Shown: positions 26,152-35,341, counted from the stretch's first letter. The stretch: DNA of 64,000 bases from Chlorohelix sp037138995 (GCF_037138995.1 NZ_JBAXHI010000010.1:1-64000); one strand, 5' to 3'. The notes: generated by a model not told the origin, from the letters alone. Numbers and translations: made by a program.

Positions 26152-27414
26152 ATGATTTTGACTATTTTAACTACTTATAAACATAGTTGTGAAAGTAAAT
26201 ACGAGGAAGGGCTGAATTTAGCATGTGAGGATTTGGCGGCGGCTACTTCTGGAAGCTCAAAACTCTGGCGAATCTGTCAGAGCTTTAATCTCTATTCTCC
26301 TATTCTTCGCTTTCTGCTATTAAAAATCATATCCTTCAAAAGTCTATATCGGTTTACTTTGTTCTTGCTAATGGCAATGGAAGGCAAAACCCGCCAATTG
26401 GCTGAGACGATTAGCTTTTATCGAGGAATGGCGGTAGGTCTAGGTTCTATTGAAGCCTTCAGAACATATGCAAAGGCTCTTCCAATCGAAAATTCAGGCT
26501 CTACTCCGGGTATCAGCCTTATTCTTTGCACTCGCAACCGTCCCGCTTTTCTCCAAACTTGCCTTTCCTCAATCCTTGTGGATGAATATCCCGAACTTGA
26601 TTTGCTGGTAATTGACCAGAGCGATAATAATCACTCAGGGTTTGTATTTCAAGAATTTTCCACCGATAGCAGAGTACGTTACCTTAAGCTCGACAGCAAG
26701 GGCAGGAGTAGAGCCTTTAACACCGCATATTCGCTTGCCCGTCATTCTATAATCGGTATAATTGATGATGATTGCCGACCTGAAAAAGGCTGGCTAAACA
26801 ATATCGCGGCAATTTTCCGCAACCGCCCGGAAGTGGGAATGCTAGTAGGGCAAGTGTTACCTTCCGCATATGACCCCCAATTGGGTTACATTCCCTGCTT
26901 TCTGCTACCTCACGCGCGTTATTGTGGCATGCAACGTTTATTAGAACCGGGAGGCGCGGGTATGGGTGCAAATATGATTGCTCGCCGCGAAGTGTTTGAA
27001 GTGTCCGGGTTGTTTGATGAACAAATCGGTCCCGGTACTCCTATCCCTGCCTCCGATGATTTTGATTTGGTTTTCAGAGCGGTACGTCACGGGTTTCTGG
27101 TATTCCAATCACCTGCCTGTACTATCTGGCATGACGGGTTTCGTGCTGGAGAAGAACTTTCAAAGCTGATAGATGGCTACCAACTAAGCGGTAGCGCGGT
27201 GTGCATGAAGTATGTAAGGGCAGGAGAGCTAAAGGGCATGCTATTGCTTACTGGGTTGCTGTGGAATTCGGTAAGTTATCTGACGTTGCGCCTGCTAAAA
27301 AGGCAACGACCTTTAGGCTTACGCGCTTTGAAGGCTAATCTGAAAGGGGTTTGGGTTGGGCTGAAAATGCCGCTTGACTTAAAAACCCGCGTGTTTATCG
27401 AAAAGCCTCTTTAG
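26152..27414 (+). CDS. glycosyltransferase family 2
   Basis: GT-A inverting glycosyltransferase. An N-terminal extension of about 115 residues, partly hydrophobic, precedes the GT2 core. The core begins ISLILCTRNRPAFLQTCLSS, has the nucleotide-binding IGIIDDDCRPEKGW, where the DDD metal motif is the DxD equivalent, and later PASDDFDLVFRAVRHG and WHDGFRAG for acceptor/catalytic acid. The C-terminal segment carries one hydrophobic stretch. It starts 8 bp after the GT4 gene. A 14-bp inverted repeat at 27421-27465 follows the stop codon. The acceptor is unknown. Confidence 0.88.
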   Translation: MILTILTTYKHSCESKYEEGLNLACEDLAAATSGSSKLWRICQSFNLYSPILRFLLLKIISFKSLYRFTLFLLMAMEGKTRQLAETISFYRGMAVGLGSIEAFRTYAKALPIENSGSTPGISLILCTRNRPAFLQTCLSSILVDEYPELDLLVIDQSDNNHSGFVFQEFSTDSRVRYLKLDSKGRSRAFNTAYSLARHSIIGIIDDDCRPEKGWLNNIAAIFRNRPEVGMLVGQVLPSAYDPQLGYIPCFLLPHARYCGMQRLLEPGGAGMGANMIARREVFEVSGLFDEQIGPGTPIPASDDFDLVFRAVRHGFLVFQSPACTIWHDGFRAGEELSKLIDGYQLSGSAVCMKYVRAGELKGMLLLTGLLWNSVSYLTLRLLKRQRPLGLRALKANLKGVWVGLKMPLDLKTRVFIEKPL

Positions 27415-27420
27415 AACCCA

Positions 27421-27465
27421 CTATAACTACACTTATAACTAAATACCGTACAAGTGTAGTTATAG
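27421..27465. repeat. 14-bp perfect inverted repeat after the GT2 gene
   Basis: CTATAACTACACTT (27421-27434) and AAGTGTAGTTATAG (27452-27465) are perfect reverse complements with a 17-nt loop. It starts 6 bp after the GT2 stop and lacks a T tract. It could be a 3'-end hairpin protecting the upstream mRNA or an operator for the radical SAM gene that begins 108 bp later. Confidence 0.6.
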
Positions 27466-27572
27466 CTACTTACAATGCTATTTTAAGGATTTAAGATAAA
27501 CCATAAGTAATGTTGTTTCTTCCACTTCACATAAATAAACCTTGTTCGTGGTATTTGTCTCAAGGAGATTAT

Positions 27573-29003
27573 ATGAAAAACCATTCCCATTATGTAAGCT
27601 TACCTTTGGCTTCTCTATTGGACGATAGCAAACCTGCTCGTTCTTTACATGTACATTTCATTAACCCGCCTGTGCCTTCTTTAGATAAAAGTTATGCAAA
27701 GTTACTCACTTTCAACACTATTCCGTTGGGGTTATTGTATCCTGCTACAGTTCTCAAGCGAGCCGGACACCATGTGACAATTAACGATGTGAAATCCGGT
27801 GAAAAGCTTCAGATTCCGCGCAGCGCACATATTGTGGGTATCACTACCGATACTGTGCGCTATTACGATGCTATTGCCATTGCTCGACTTGCTAAAAAGA
27901 TGGGCAAAATCGTGGTTATGGGCGGAAATCATGTGTCTTTTGACACCGAAAGAACCTTGCGAACCGGGGTTGTGGATTTCATTGTACGCGGTGAGGGCGA
28001 TGTAACCATACTTAACTTGGTTAATGCCCTGTCTCAGAAAGATGGCTGTGACCCTAGCACAATTAATGGCATAAGTTGGTACAACAAAAAAGAGGATGTG
28101 GTTGTGAACAACCCTGCCGGTCACTGGATTCAAGATCTCGACGCTTTGCCATTGCCGGATCACAGCATCCTGAACAATATGGAACTGTATCGCAAGAAAG
28201 GCTTTAACCGTTTCGGTAAACTTGGCAAGCCGCAATTCCAGATTTCCGGCAGTCGGGGTTGCCCTTATGAATGTTCTTTCTGCATCGTTACTTCGATTTA
28301 TGGAGCGAAATGGCGGCATCGAAGCCCCGATAGTATTTTGCATGAGGTTCAACAAGCTTTGAGGCTCGGTTTTGAAAATATCTTTTTTACCGATGACATC
28401 TTTAGCATCAATTACAAGCGGACTATGGAGTTTTGCGAGGAAATTTTGCGCCGGAACATGAAGTTCTCTTGGACTTGCCAGTGTTCATGCGACTCGATAG
28501 CGAAACATCCAGATATGGTAGAAATGATGGCAAGGGCGGGTTGCGAAGCGGTTTTGTTGGGAGTAGAGAGTATGGATGAAAATGCTCTTGCGCTTTATCG
28601 CAAACGCGCTACTGTTGACCACAACTTTGAAGCGGTAAAGAATCTCAAGAAGCATAATATTATCAGCTTGGCATCTACTATTGTGGGGACACCTCAAGAA
28701 ACCCATGAATCAATTAACCGTAACTTCGGTTATTTGATGGAGCTTGCCCCTGAAATGCTCTGGATTAATATTCTTACTCCCTATATTGGTACAGATGATT
28801 GGGATTTGTATCAGGATCGCATTTTTGACAGAAACTGGCGGCATTACGATGTTTATCACAGTGTGATGAAGCTAGATAACCTATCTCCAAGTGAGGTAGA
28901 GTTCTCGCAACGCCGGATGATGACCATGTACTATACGCGCCCTAAATATATGTTTGGCACCTTGCCAAATCTATTTAACAAGCAGCCATGGGCAACTAAC
29001 TAA
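27573..29003 (+). CDS. B12-binding-domain radical SAM enzyme
   Basis: Radical SAM enzyme with an N-terminal cobalamin-binding-like domain (IPLGLLYPATVLKRAGH, VVMGGNHVSFD). The cluster motif is CPYECSFC (C-x3-C-x2-C), followed by a BchE/hopanoid-modification-like core (FTDDIFSINYKRTMEFCEE, LLGVESMDENAL). I choose ATG 27573 because AAGGAG at 27562-27567 sits 5 bp upstream. An in-frame ATG 63 bp earlier has no such site. The protein is 476 residues. Proximity to GT4/GT2 genes suggests lipid or glycolipid modification, but the substrate is not shown by sequence. An intrinsic terminator follows. Confidence 0.88.
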   Translation: MKNHSHYVSLPLASLLDDSKPARSLHVHFINPPVPSLDKSYAKLLTFNTIPLGLLYPATVLKRAGHHVTINDVKSGEKLQIPRSAHIVGITTDTVRYYDAIAIARLAKKMGKIVVMGGNHVSFDTERTLRTGVVDFIVRGEGDVTILNLVNALSQKDGCDPSTINGISWYNKKEDVVVNNPAGHWIQDLDALPLPDHSILNNMELYRKKGFNRFGKLGKPQFQISGSRGCPYECSFCIVTSIYGAKWRHRSPDSILHEVQQALRLGFENIFFTDDIFSINYKRTMEFCEEILRRNMKFSWTCQCSCDSIAKHPDMVEMMARAGCEAVLLGVESMDENALALYRKRATVDHNFEAVKNLKKHNIISLASTIVGTPQETHESINRNFGYLMELAPEMLWINILTPYIGTDDWDLYQDRIFDRNWRHYDVYHSVMKLDNLSPSEVEFSQRRMMTMYYTRPKYMFGTLPNLFNKQPWATN

Positions 29004-29023
29004 CTAACCGTAATTACGCAAAA

Positions 29024-29069
29024 TAAAAGAGGGGTCAGGCATATAACCCGACCATCCTCTTTTTATTTT
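29024..29069. terminator. intrinsic terminator, radical SAM gene
   Basis: AAAAGAGG (29025-29032) pairs with CCTCTTTT (29056-29063), with an inner GGTC/GACC pair, and runs into TTATTTT. It also covers the stop codon of the convergent small membrane-protein gene. Confidence 0.8.
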
Positions 29070-29365
29070 GGCTCGTTCTTTTTTGTATCTTCTATTTCAC
29101 GGCGAAATATCTCTTTATATGCGCTTGAGCGGTCAACAGGGTGGCGCTCTTTCACAAAAAGAAAAAGCGCCCCTCCTACCACCAAGCAAGCTAAGGCTGA
29201 TACCTCTAACATGGTGGAAGGAATACCCAATTGGTCAGTTAGTCGGTCATAAACTAGAGTGAGGAATAAAGCCAATCCCACCAGAATATAACTGGCAATT
29301 CTAGCCCAACGCGGCGGTTTCCTGCCAGCGTTCGTCTGGTTGGGAGGTTCGTTGTTATTTTGCAT
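29063..29365 (-). CDS. small two-helix membrane protein (100 aa)
   Basis: Unrecognised. A polar N-terminus (MQNNNEPPNQTNAGRKPPRW) is followed by two hydrophobic helices (about residues 23-40 and 55-72) and a charged Lys/Glu-rich tail. Both termini are probably cytosolic. The ATG lies 4 bp after the RNase J stop, so it is translated from the same transcript. Confidence 0.65.
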   Translation of the reverse strand: MQNNNEPPNQTNAGRKPPRWARIASYILVGLALFLTLVYDRLTDQLGIPSTMLEVSALACLVVGGALFLFVKERHPVDRSSAYKEIFRREIEDTKKNEPK

Positions 29366-29369
29366 TAGC

Positions 29370-31034
29370 TTAGATTTTCATCACGACAGGCAAAACAACC
29401 GGTCGTCGTTTAGTCTGCATATAGAGCAAATCGCCAACAAAATCTTTAACCTTGCGGATTGTGCCAGCTTGGTCAGACAGCAGGTCTTCATCGCCGAAGC
29501 GTTGCTCTACTTTTTGCTTTACGAAGTCCATCAATTCTCCGGCTTCCCGCACATAGACAAAGCCGCGACTCACCACATCGGCAGGTCCTACCAGCAAACC
29601 GGACTCTTGGTCTGCTACCAGCACCACCATCAATACGCCATCGCGTGCCAGTAAGCCACGGTCTTTGATAACTATATCGCCGATTTCTCCAATACTATTG
29701 CCGTCAATGTAGGTTGCGCCTGACGGTACGGTGCCGGTAATCCCTCCAAAGTTTGGACCAACTTCTACCACTTTGCCGTTTTCAGAGATGAAGATATTTT
29801 CGGTGGTATAGCCTAATTCTTGCGCCAGTTTGGAATAAAGGGCTAGGTGGCGTGGTTCCCCATGTATTGGCATCAAGTAACGCGGACGCACCAAGTTTAT
29901 CATCAATTTGAGTTCTTCTTGGCTGGCATGACCGGAAACATGGACGCGCTGGATGGTACTATAAGTTACATCTGCCCCCTGCCGGATTAAATTGTTTATG
30001 CAATTACCAACTGCCGTTTCATTGCCGGGAATCGGTGTGGCGGAGATTATAACCATGTCGCCCTGTTGAATCGTTAAGTTCTTGTGTTCGCGGTTGGCAA
30101 TTCGGCTCAAAACTGCCATTGGCTCGCCTTGCGCCCCGGTTACAACAAAGGTCAATTGCGATTGGTCATATTTGGAAGCTTCTCCGGCTTTTATCAAGGT
30201 GTTTTCGGGAATATCCAGATAACCCAACTCACGCCCCATTGCAACGTTGTTCTCAAGGCTTCGCCCTACTACGACTACCTTTCGCCCGTAACGGTAGGCT
30301 ACATCCACCACTTGTTGCACACGGCTGATAAGCGAGGCAAAGGTAGCCACGATTATGCGCCCTTCTGCTTCCCGGAAAATCTGGTCAAAGGTTTGAGTTA
30401 CAGCGGCTTCGCTAGGAGTGATGCCTTTGCTCTCTACATGAACGCAATCGCTCATCAGCAATAATACGCCGCGCCGTCCAAACTCGGCGATTTTGCCGAA
30501 ATCGGTGATTCTGCCATCCACTGGAGTCTGGTCGAATTTGAAATCTCCGGTATGGATAATTGTTCCAGCCGCAGTGGAAATAGCCAGCCCAACCCCATCC
30601 GGCACGCTGTGCGCTACCCGATATGGCTCAATCGTAAAACTTCCCGCTATAATTTTGTCATCTGGGCTTATAACGCGCAGATTAGCGGTTTCAATTAATT
30701 TGCGCTCTTTTAGTTTTACTTTGACTAGCCCGGCGGTTAGAGTGGTGCAGTAGATTGGAATTTCTATCCCAAGTTGGGGAAGCAGGAAAGCTAACGCCCC
30801 GATATGGTCTTCGTGACCATGCGTAAGGATAATTGCTCTGATATATTCCTTTTTATCTTCAAGATAGGCAATATCAGGAATTACGAGGTCAATACCATGC
30901 ATTTCCTCGCTGGGAAATCCCAAACCCACATCTACAATAATTATATCGTCCCCATATTCGAAGACAGTCATATTTTTACCCACTTCTCCAACACCGCCAA
31001 GTGGAATAACTTTTATTCGATCAGTTGTATCCAA
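29370..31034 (-). CDS. rnj: ribonuclease J
   Basis: Beta-lactamase/beta-CASP ribonuclease with 5'-3' exo- and endonuclease activity in mRNA decay and rRNA processing. Metal motifs are ILTHGHEDHIGAL, HTGDFKFDQ, HVSGHASQEEL and PIHGEPRHL. The length of 555 residues equals typical RNase J. I place the start at TTG 31034, so that the protein begins LDTTDRIKVIPLGGVGE. GGAGG at 31047-31051 lies 12 bp upstream. A longer in-frame extension to 31139 would add 35 hydrophobic, non-conserved residues and would run through the terminator hairpin. It is cotranscribed with the 100-residue membrane protein downstream. Confidence 0.95.
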   Translation of the reverse strand: MDTTDRIKVIPLGGVGEVGKNMTVFEYGDDIIIVDVGLGFPSEEMHGIDLVIPDIAYLEDKKEYIRAIILTHGHEDHIGALAFLLPQLGIEIPIYCTTLTAGLVKVKLKERKLIETANLRVISPDDKIIAGSFTIEPYRVAHSVPDGVGLAISTAAGTIIHTGDFKFDQTPVDGRITDFGKIAEFGRRGVLLLMSDCVHVESKGITPSEAAVTQTFDQIFREAEGRIIVATFASLISRVQQVVDVAYRYGRKVVVVGRSLENNVAMGRELGYLDIPENTLIKAGEASKYDQSQLTFVVTGAQGEPMAVLSRIANREHKNLTIQQGDMVIISATPIPGNETAVGNCINNLIRQGADVTYSTIQRVHVSGHASQEELKLMINLVRPRYLMPIHGEPRHLALYSKLAQELGYTTENIFISENGKVVEVGPNFGGITGTVPSGATYIDGNSIGEIGDIVIKDRGLLARDGVLMVVLVADQESGLLVGPADVVSRGFVYVREAGELMDFVKQKVEQRFGDEDLLSDQAGTIRKVKDFVGDLLYMQTKRRPVVLPVVMKI

Positions 31035-31071
31035 AATGTTTAAGTACCTCCAAAATATAAAAATAAGGGTT

Positions 31072-31101
31072 AAAAAAAACAATGTGAGGTTACTAACCTC
31101 C
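31072..31101 (-). terminator. intrinsic terminator 38 nt before the rnj start
   Basis: On the minus strand GGAGGTTAGTAACCTC forms a 6-bp stem (31086-31100) and, after 6 nt, reaches eight T (31079-31072). It ends the uracil-DNA glycosylase operon or acts as an attenuator in the rnj leader. Confidence 0.6.
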
Positions 31102-31157
31102 AATTTCCAAGAACAAGCAGCTTTCAGGTGGCAGCCCAACTACCTTGAATTACCTGA

Positions 31158-31844
31158 TTATTGCTTGAGATAGCCCTTGATTTCGGCAAGAAGGTCAGCC
31201 CGGTTGTTCAAAGCCGGGTATAACAACATCTGGTCGGGGCGACGCGCTTGCGGGTAGAGCAATCGAGTCCAAGGGCTTAAGGCTCGCCCATCCGCACGGG
31301 TAGCGTGTGTTTGAATAAGAGACAAGCGTTGCTTGTGTCGCTGACGAGTTAGCTTGCGCTCTTCGCGAATTGAATTGCGATCCGGTTCACTCAGAAATGT
31401 ATCTGAGTGCTTTTCTTCTGAGGCTATACCGGGTATATCGTTAGTGGTAATACCGAGTCGTGCAACCGCATCTTCTTGAATTGACTCCAGCACATCAATT
31501 CTGCTGACCTCAGACCAGCGATAGTAAATTCGATAACCGGGAGCGGAGATGCCAATTCCACTATCAGAAATTTCGATATGGGTAAAGAGTTCTACTAGCA
31601 GATACCAACACACCGGAATACAGGCAAGTGCGATAAGGCTCAATAATAGAGCAGGGAAGGTGCTATTCAGGTTTATGCCAAAAAGCAATAAATCGGTATC
31701 TTTTTTTTGTGAGTTTTGCCATAGACCAAGCGTTTTTCGTGCGGTGTACAAGAAAAGAATTCCGATTGTTATCAGCAATATTTCTGCCCGTACTTTACCT
31801 TTGTTTGAAACCCTGTACACCTTCATAACTTTGACTCGTTTCAA
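31158..31844 (-). CDS. membrane protein with PH-like domain, function unknown
   Basis: Unrecognised. Two hydrophobic helices lie at about residues 21-35 and 62-86. The segment HIEISDSGIGISAPGYRIYYRWSEVSRIDVLE reads like a short bacterial PH (bPH)-type beta domain. A basic, Arg-rich soluble C-terminus follows. Translation may start at TTG 31844, directly after the glycosylase stop codon, or at ATG 31826. Neither has a clear ribosome binding site, consistent with coupling to the upstream gene. Confidence 0.6.
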   Translation of the reverse strand: MKRVKVMKVYRVSNKGKVRAEILLITIGILFLYTARKTLGLWQNSQKKDTDLLLFGINLNSTFPALLLSLIALACIPVCWYLLVELFTHIEISDSGIGISAPGYRIYYRWSEVSRIDVLESIQEDAVARLGITTNDIPGIASEEKHSDTFLSEPDRNSIREERKLTRQRHKQRLSLIQTHATRADGRALSPWTRLLYPQARRPDQMLLYPALNNRADLLAEIKGYLKQ

Positions 31845-32627
31845 TCAGAACAGGGTTAACTGCTCGGCGGGTGGCTCATCCTGTTTTTTTTTGCGCGGTT
31901 TCGCGATTTTAGGAGGTTTTTCTTCTTTAGCAATATCTGCTACGATTTCCGCGTTAACGCTTTGGGTGGTCAGTTCTGTCCGCTGTTCTGCAATTTGTAC
32001 CGATATTTCAGGAGTGGCTTTTTCTATGGGTGTGTAGGTTTGGCTCCATAATTCGGTAAGGGCTAATTCCTCTGCTCTTTTTAGCAAATCGGGAATGGTA
32101 AAGGCATCTTCTCTGAACATATTGTAAGTGCGGATACGGTCGCGCAGGGCGGCAGCGGGATGGAACATCGGCATAACAATACGCCCATCATCTTCTTTAG
32201 GCTTGCCGTGAATCTGGCTGATTCGTTCATTGGGAAACCAACGCCGCATCGAAAATCTACCGAGAGTAACGATTAAGCGAGGATTGAGCGCGGCAATCTG
32301 ACGGTCGAGAAAACTTTTGCAAGCGGCTATTTCAGAGTCCTGCGGGTCACGGTTATCGGGCGGGCGGCACTTAATGACATTGGCGATAAACACATCTTGG
32401 CGGGTATAGCCAAGCGCAACCAGCATTTTTTCCAGCAATTGCCCGGATTGCCCAACAAAAGGCTTGCCCTGAATATCTTCATGATAACCGGGTGCTTCCC
32501 CAATAAACATAATTTTTGCTTCGGGGCTTCCTTCTCCGGGAACGGTTTTAGTGCGTCCTTTGCAAAGATGGCATTTGGTACATTCTGCCACCTCCTCCGC
32601 TATTTTAGCTAGTATCTCCGCCGACAT
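31845..32627 (-). CDS. uracil-DNA glycosylase, family 4 (Fe-S)
   Basis: Removes uracil from DNA in base-excision repair. Family 4 features: CTKCHLC near the N-terminus and Cys in VIKCRPPDNRDP and EIAACKSF as the 4Fe-4S ligands; motif A FIGEAPGYHEDIQGKPFVGQSG starting at about residue 41; motif B-like MPMFHPAAALRDR. The catalytic domain ends near residue 185. The remaining 75 residues form a charged, Pro/Lys-rich tail not needed for the fold. Start ATG 32627. It has its own promoter at 32696-32725, overlapping the control region of rel. Confidence 0.92.
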   Translation of the reverse strand: MSAEILAKIAEEVAECTKCHLCKGRTKTVPGEGSPEAKIMFIGEAPGYHEDIQGKPFVGQSGQLLEKMLVALGYTRQDVFIANVIKCRPPDNRDPQDSEIAACKSFLDRQIAALNPRLIVTLGRFSMRRWFPNERISQIHGKPKEDDGRIVMPMFHPAAALRDRIRTYNMFREDAFTIPDLLKRAEELALTELWSQTYTPIEKATPEISVQIAEQRTELTTQSVNAEIVADIAKEEKPPKIAKPRKKKQDEPPAEQLTLF

Positions 32628-32695
32628 TTATTAGTGGTCAACTCCGAATTGAAGCTCATATATTTTTAGTATTGTAATATTCAGCAATAAAGTAA

Positions 32696-32725
32696 ATTAT
32701 ACCCTATTTTGGAATAATGCGCCAA
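32696..32725 (-). promoter_or_regulatory. promoter of the uracil-DNA glycosylase operon
   Basis: On the minus strand TTGGCG (32720-32725), 18-bp spacer and a perfect TATAAT (32696-32701). Leader of about 60 nt. Confidence 0.6.
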
Positions 32726-32729
32726 GCAA

Positions 32730-32758
32730 TTGACATATCACAAGGTGAAGAATATAAT
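32730..32758 (+). promoter_or_regulatory. consensus sigma-70 promoter of rel
   Basis: Perfect TTGACA (32730-32735), 17-bp spacer, perfect TATAAT (32753-32758). This is the only full-consensus promoter in the window. It lies back to back with the glycosylase promoter, with -35 boxes 4 bp apart. The predicted rel leader is about 185 nt. Confidence 0.8.
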
Positions 32759-32950
32759 TTTAATTGGGTTCATTTTTCGGTTAAATATGCTAGGTTGAGA
32801 TATTTGCCTCTTTTGCCGCATCCGAACTTAGGGTGGTATTACTATTGTAGTTGCTCGGCAGAGTTAATAGTTTGTAGCCGGGCTTCTTTTAATTGATAAT
32901 TACTCCGAGCTTTCCCCCTGATAAATACGGCTGAAGCGGAAGGATTATAG

Positions 32951-35296
32951 TTGATGTATGATTCTGATAAAACGCCTCCAACTGTAAAATCCGGCGTTAT
33001 TGAGCTTCAGGTAGAGCAGAATGGTCGCTCAACTGAAAAAAAAGTCGGCGGAACTGCGGTAGAGATACCTGATACTACTAAATTGATAGCGGCTGTTTCT
33101 GCCAGTTTGCCTCAGTCTGACATTGCAATTATAGAACGAGCTATTCATTTTGCTGCTGCCGCGCATGCCGGGCAATCTCGCGCCAGCGGTGAGCCTTATG
33201 TAGCACATCCAATTTCAGCAGCAATCACTATCGCTGAAATGAAACTCGACCGCGATTCGGTAATTGCTGCGCTGCTCCATGATGTTCCAGAAGATACCCA
33301 CGTTACCATCGAACAAATCCATGATGTTTTCGGCGAAAAGGTTGCCAAGCTTGTTGACGGTGTAACCAAATTAGGGAAAATCAAATGGGATCCCGGCACT
33401 GAGCATACCACTAAGGCTATGCATGAGAAACAGGAACAGGCTGAGAACCTGCGTAAAATGTTTCTGGCGATGGTAGATGATGTGCGGGTTGTGTTGATAA
33501 AACTGGCTGACCGCCTTCACAATATGCAGACTCTCCAGTTTAAGTCACGCGAAAAACAGATAAAAATTGCTACCGAAACCCTCGAAATTTTCGCTCCACT
33601 CGCCAATCGCCTTGGTATTTGGAATATTAAATGGCAACTAGAAGACCTTTGCTTCTTCTATCTACATCCTGACAATTACAAAGAAATAACTGTTGCTATA
33701 TATGACCAGCGCGAGACTCTGCAAAGCTATCTTGAGAAGGTTATAAACACGGTTGAAAAGGCATTTGAAGAACAGGGTATCCACGTTCTGGAAGTAACGG
33801 GCAGACCTAAGCACATTTACAGCATCTATAAAAAAATGATGCGTAAGAATCGTCCTTTTGACCAGATTTATGACTTGCTGGCAATTCGCATTATGGTTGA
33901 GGATGTGCGCGATTGTTATGCCGCGCTTGGTGTGATTCATACGCTCTGGCGACCTATACCCGGCGAGTTTGATGATTACATAGCTAACCCCAAAGAGAGT
34001 ATGTATCAATCGCTTCATACGGCGGTGCTGGCTTTGGACGGGCGTTCGTTGGAAGTGCAGATACGCACTAAACAGATGCACGAAGTGGCAGAATACGGTA
34101 TTGCGGCACACTGGCGCTATAAAGAGGGTGGCAAACGGGATGTTGAGTTTGAGGCAAAAATCGCTTGGTTACGCCGCCTGATAGATTGGCGCGAGGATTC
34201 CGGCGATAACTCGGATGCAATGGATTTTGTTGAAACCCTCAAGTCTGATGTGTTTCAGGATCAGGTTTATGTCTTTACCCCTCGCGGCGATATAATTGAT
34301 TTACCTGCCGGGGCAACTCCGATTGATTTTGCCTACCGGATTCATACCGATATTGGGCATACTTGCGGCGGCGCAAGGGTTAACGATCGCTTAGTACCGC
34401 TCAGCTATCAGTTGCAAAACGGCGAAGTGGTAAAAATTGTTCAGGTGAAGAACCGTAAGGGACCTAGCCGTGATTGGTTGAATCAGGCGCTAGGCTACAT
34501 CAAAACGGCTGGGGCGCGGGATAAAGTTAAACAGTGGTTCCGCAAGCAAGAGCGTGATGATAACCTCGCGCACGGTCGGGATATACTTGAAACCGAACTC
34601 AAAAGGCTTGGCTTGGATAACATCAGCTTTGAGAATGTTGCCAGCCATTTCCCCAAGTATGATAAAACAGATGATTTTCTGGCTGCGCTCGGCTATGGTG
34701 GTATCACGATAAATGCCGTAGCTAATCGTTTGTTGGAAGAAAAGAAAACTCAACAGAGCCTTCCAGAATTTGCTCAACCCAATAGCATTGTTACCAGCGG
34801 CAATGACAAAGCGCCGATACTAACTGCTAATATGCAGGTATCGGGGATGGATGGGTTACTTACCAGCTTGGCTAAATGCTGCCATCCCGTACCCGGTGAT
34901 GAGGTGGTTGGTTATGTCACTATGACCAAAGGCATCTCAGTACACCGCTCGGATTGCTCAAATATTCTCCATATCCCGGAGAAAGATCAGGGTCGTCTGA
35001 TGCGGGTAAACTGGGGAGATAAAAGCGTTCAATACTACCGTGTGCCTATACGCATGGAAGCAATGGATAGAGTAGGCTTATTGCGGGATATTTCGGTACT
35101 TGTAGCAGACGAAAACATCAATATGAGCGATTTTCGGACGCTTCCGACCAATTCGCGTGGCATTATACCTATCCTTTTTAATGTGGATGTTACCAGCGTT
35201 GACCAACTCTACCGTGTGTTTCACAAGCTACAGGGTGTAAAGGATGCGCTTGAGGTACGGCGGGACGTACCCAATAGCAATCGTACCAAAAGCTAG
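32951..35296 (+). CDS. rel: RelA/SpoT-type (p)ppGpp synthetase/hydrolase
   Basis: Stringent-response enzyme making and degrading (p)ppGpp. Domain order: about 50-residue extension; HD hydrolase (YVAHPISAA, HDVPED at about 110-115, intact); synthetase (YDLLAIRIMV, EFDDYIANPKESMYQSLHT at 339-357); TGS (DQVYVFTPRGDIIDLPAGAT); zinc-finger-like CCHPVPGDEVVGY; C-terminal ACT. The length of 781 is typical of long RSH proteins. The synthetase motif is EFDD, the form usual in monofunctional RelA, whereas bifunctional Rel enzymes normally have RFKD. GGAAGGA precedes adjacent TTG (32951) and ATG (32954) starts. It is driven by a consensus promoter and followed 45 bp later by the WD40 membrane protein. 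Confidence 0.95.
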   Translation: MMYDSDKTPPTVKSGVIELQVEQNGRSTEKKVGGTAVEIPDTTKLIAAVSASLPQSDIAIIERAIHFAAAAHAGQSRASGEPYVAHPISAAITIAEMKLDRDSVIAALLHDVPEDTHVTIEQIHDVFGEKVAKLVDGVTKLGKIKWDPGTEHTTKAMHEKQEQAENLRKMFLAMVDDVRVVLIKLADRLHNMQTLQFKSREKQIKIATETLEIFAPLANRLGIWNIKWQLEDLCFFYLHPDNYKEITVAIYDQRETLQSYLEKVINTVEKAFEEQGIHVLEVTGRPKHIYSIYKKMMRKNRPFDQIYDLLAIRIMVEDVRDCYAALGVIHTLWRPIPGEFDDYIANPKESMYQSLHTAVLALDGRSLEVQIRTKQMHEVAEYGIAAHWRYKEGGKRDVEFEAKIAWLRRLIDWREDSGDNSDAMDFVETLKSDVFQDQVYVFTPRGDIIDLPAGATPIDFAYRIHTDIGHTCGGARVNDRLVPLSYQLQNGEVVKIVQVKNRKGPSRDWLNQALGYIKTAGARDKVKQWFRKQERDDNLAHGRDILETELKRLGLDNISFENVASHFPKYDKTDDFLAALGYGGITINAVANRLLEEKKTQQSLPEFAQPNSIVTSGNDKAPILTANMQVSGMDGLLTSLAKCCHPVPGDEVVGYVTMTKGISVHRSDCSNILHIPEKDQGRLMRVNWGDKSVQYYRVPIRMEAMDRVGLLRDISVLVADENINMSDFRTLPTNSRGIIPILFNVDVTSVDQLYRVFHKLQGVKDALEVRRDVPNSNRTKS

Positions 35297-35341
35297 AAGC
35301 TATCTACTTTCATTCTTATTTTAATATATTGGGGTTATTAT

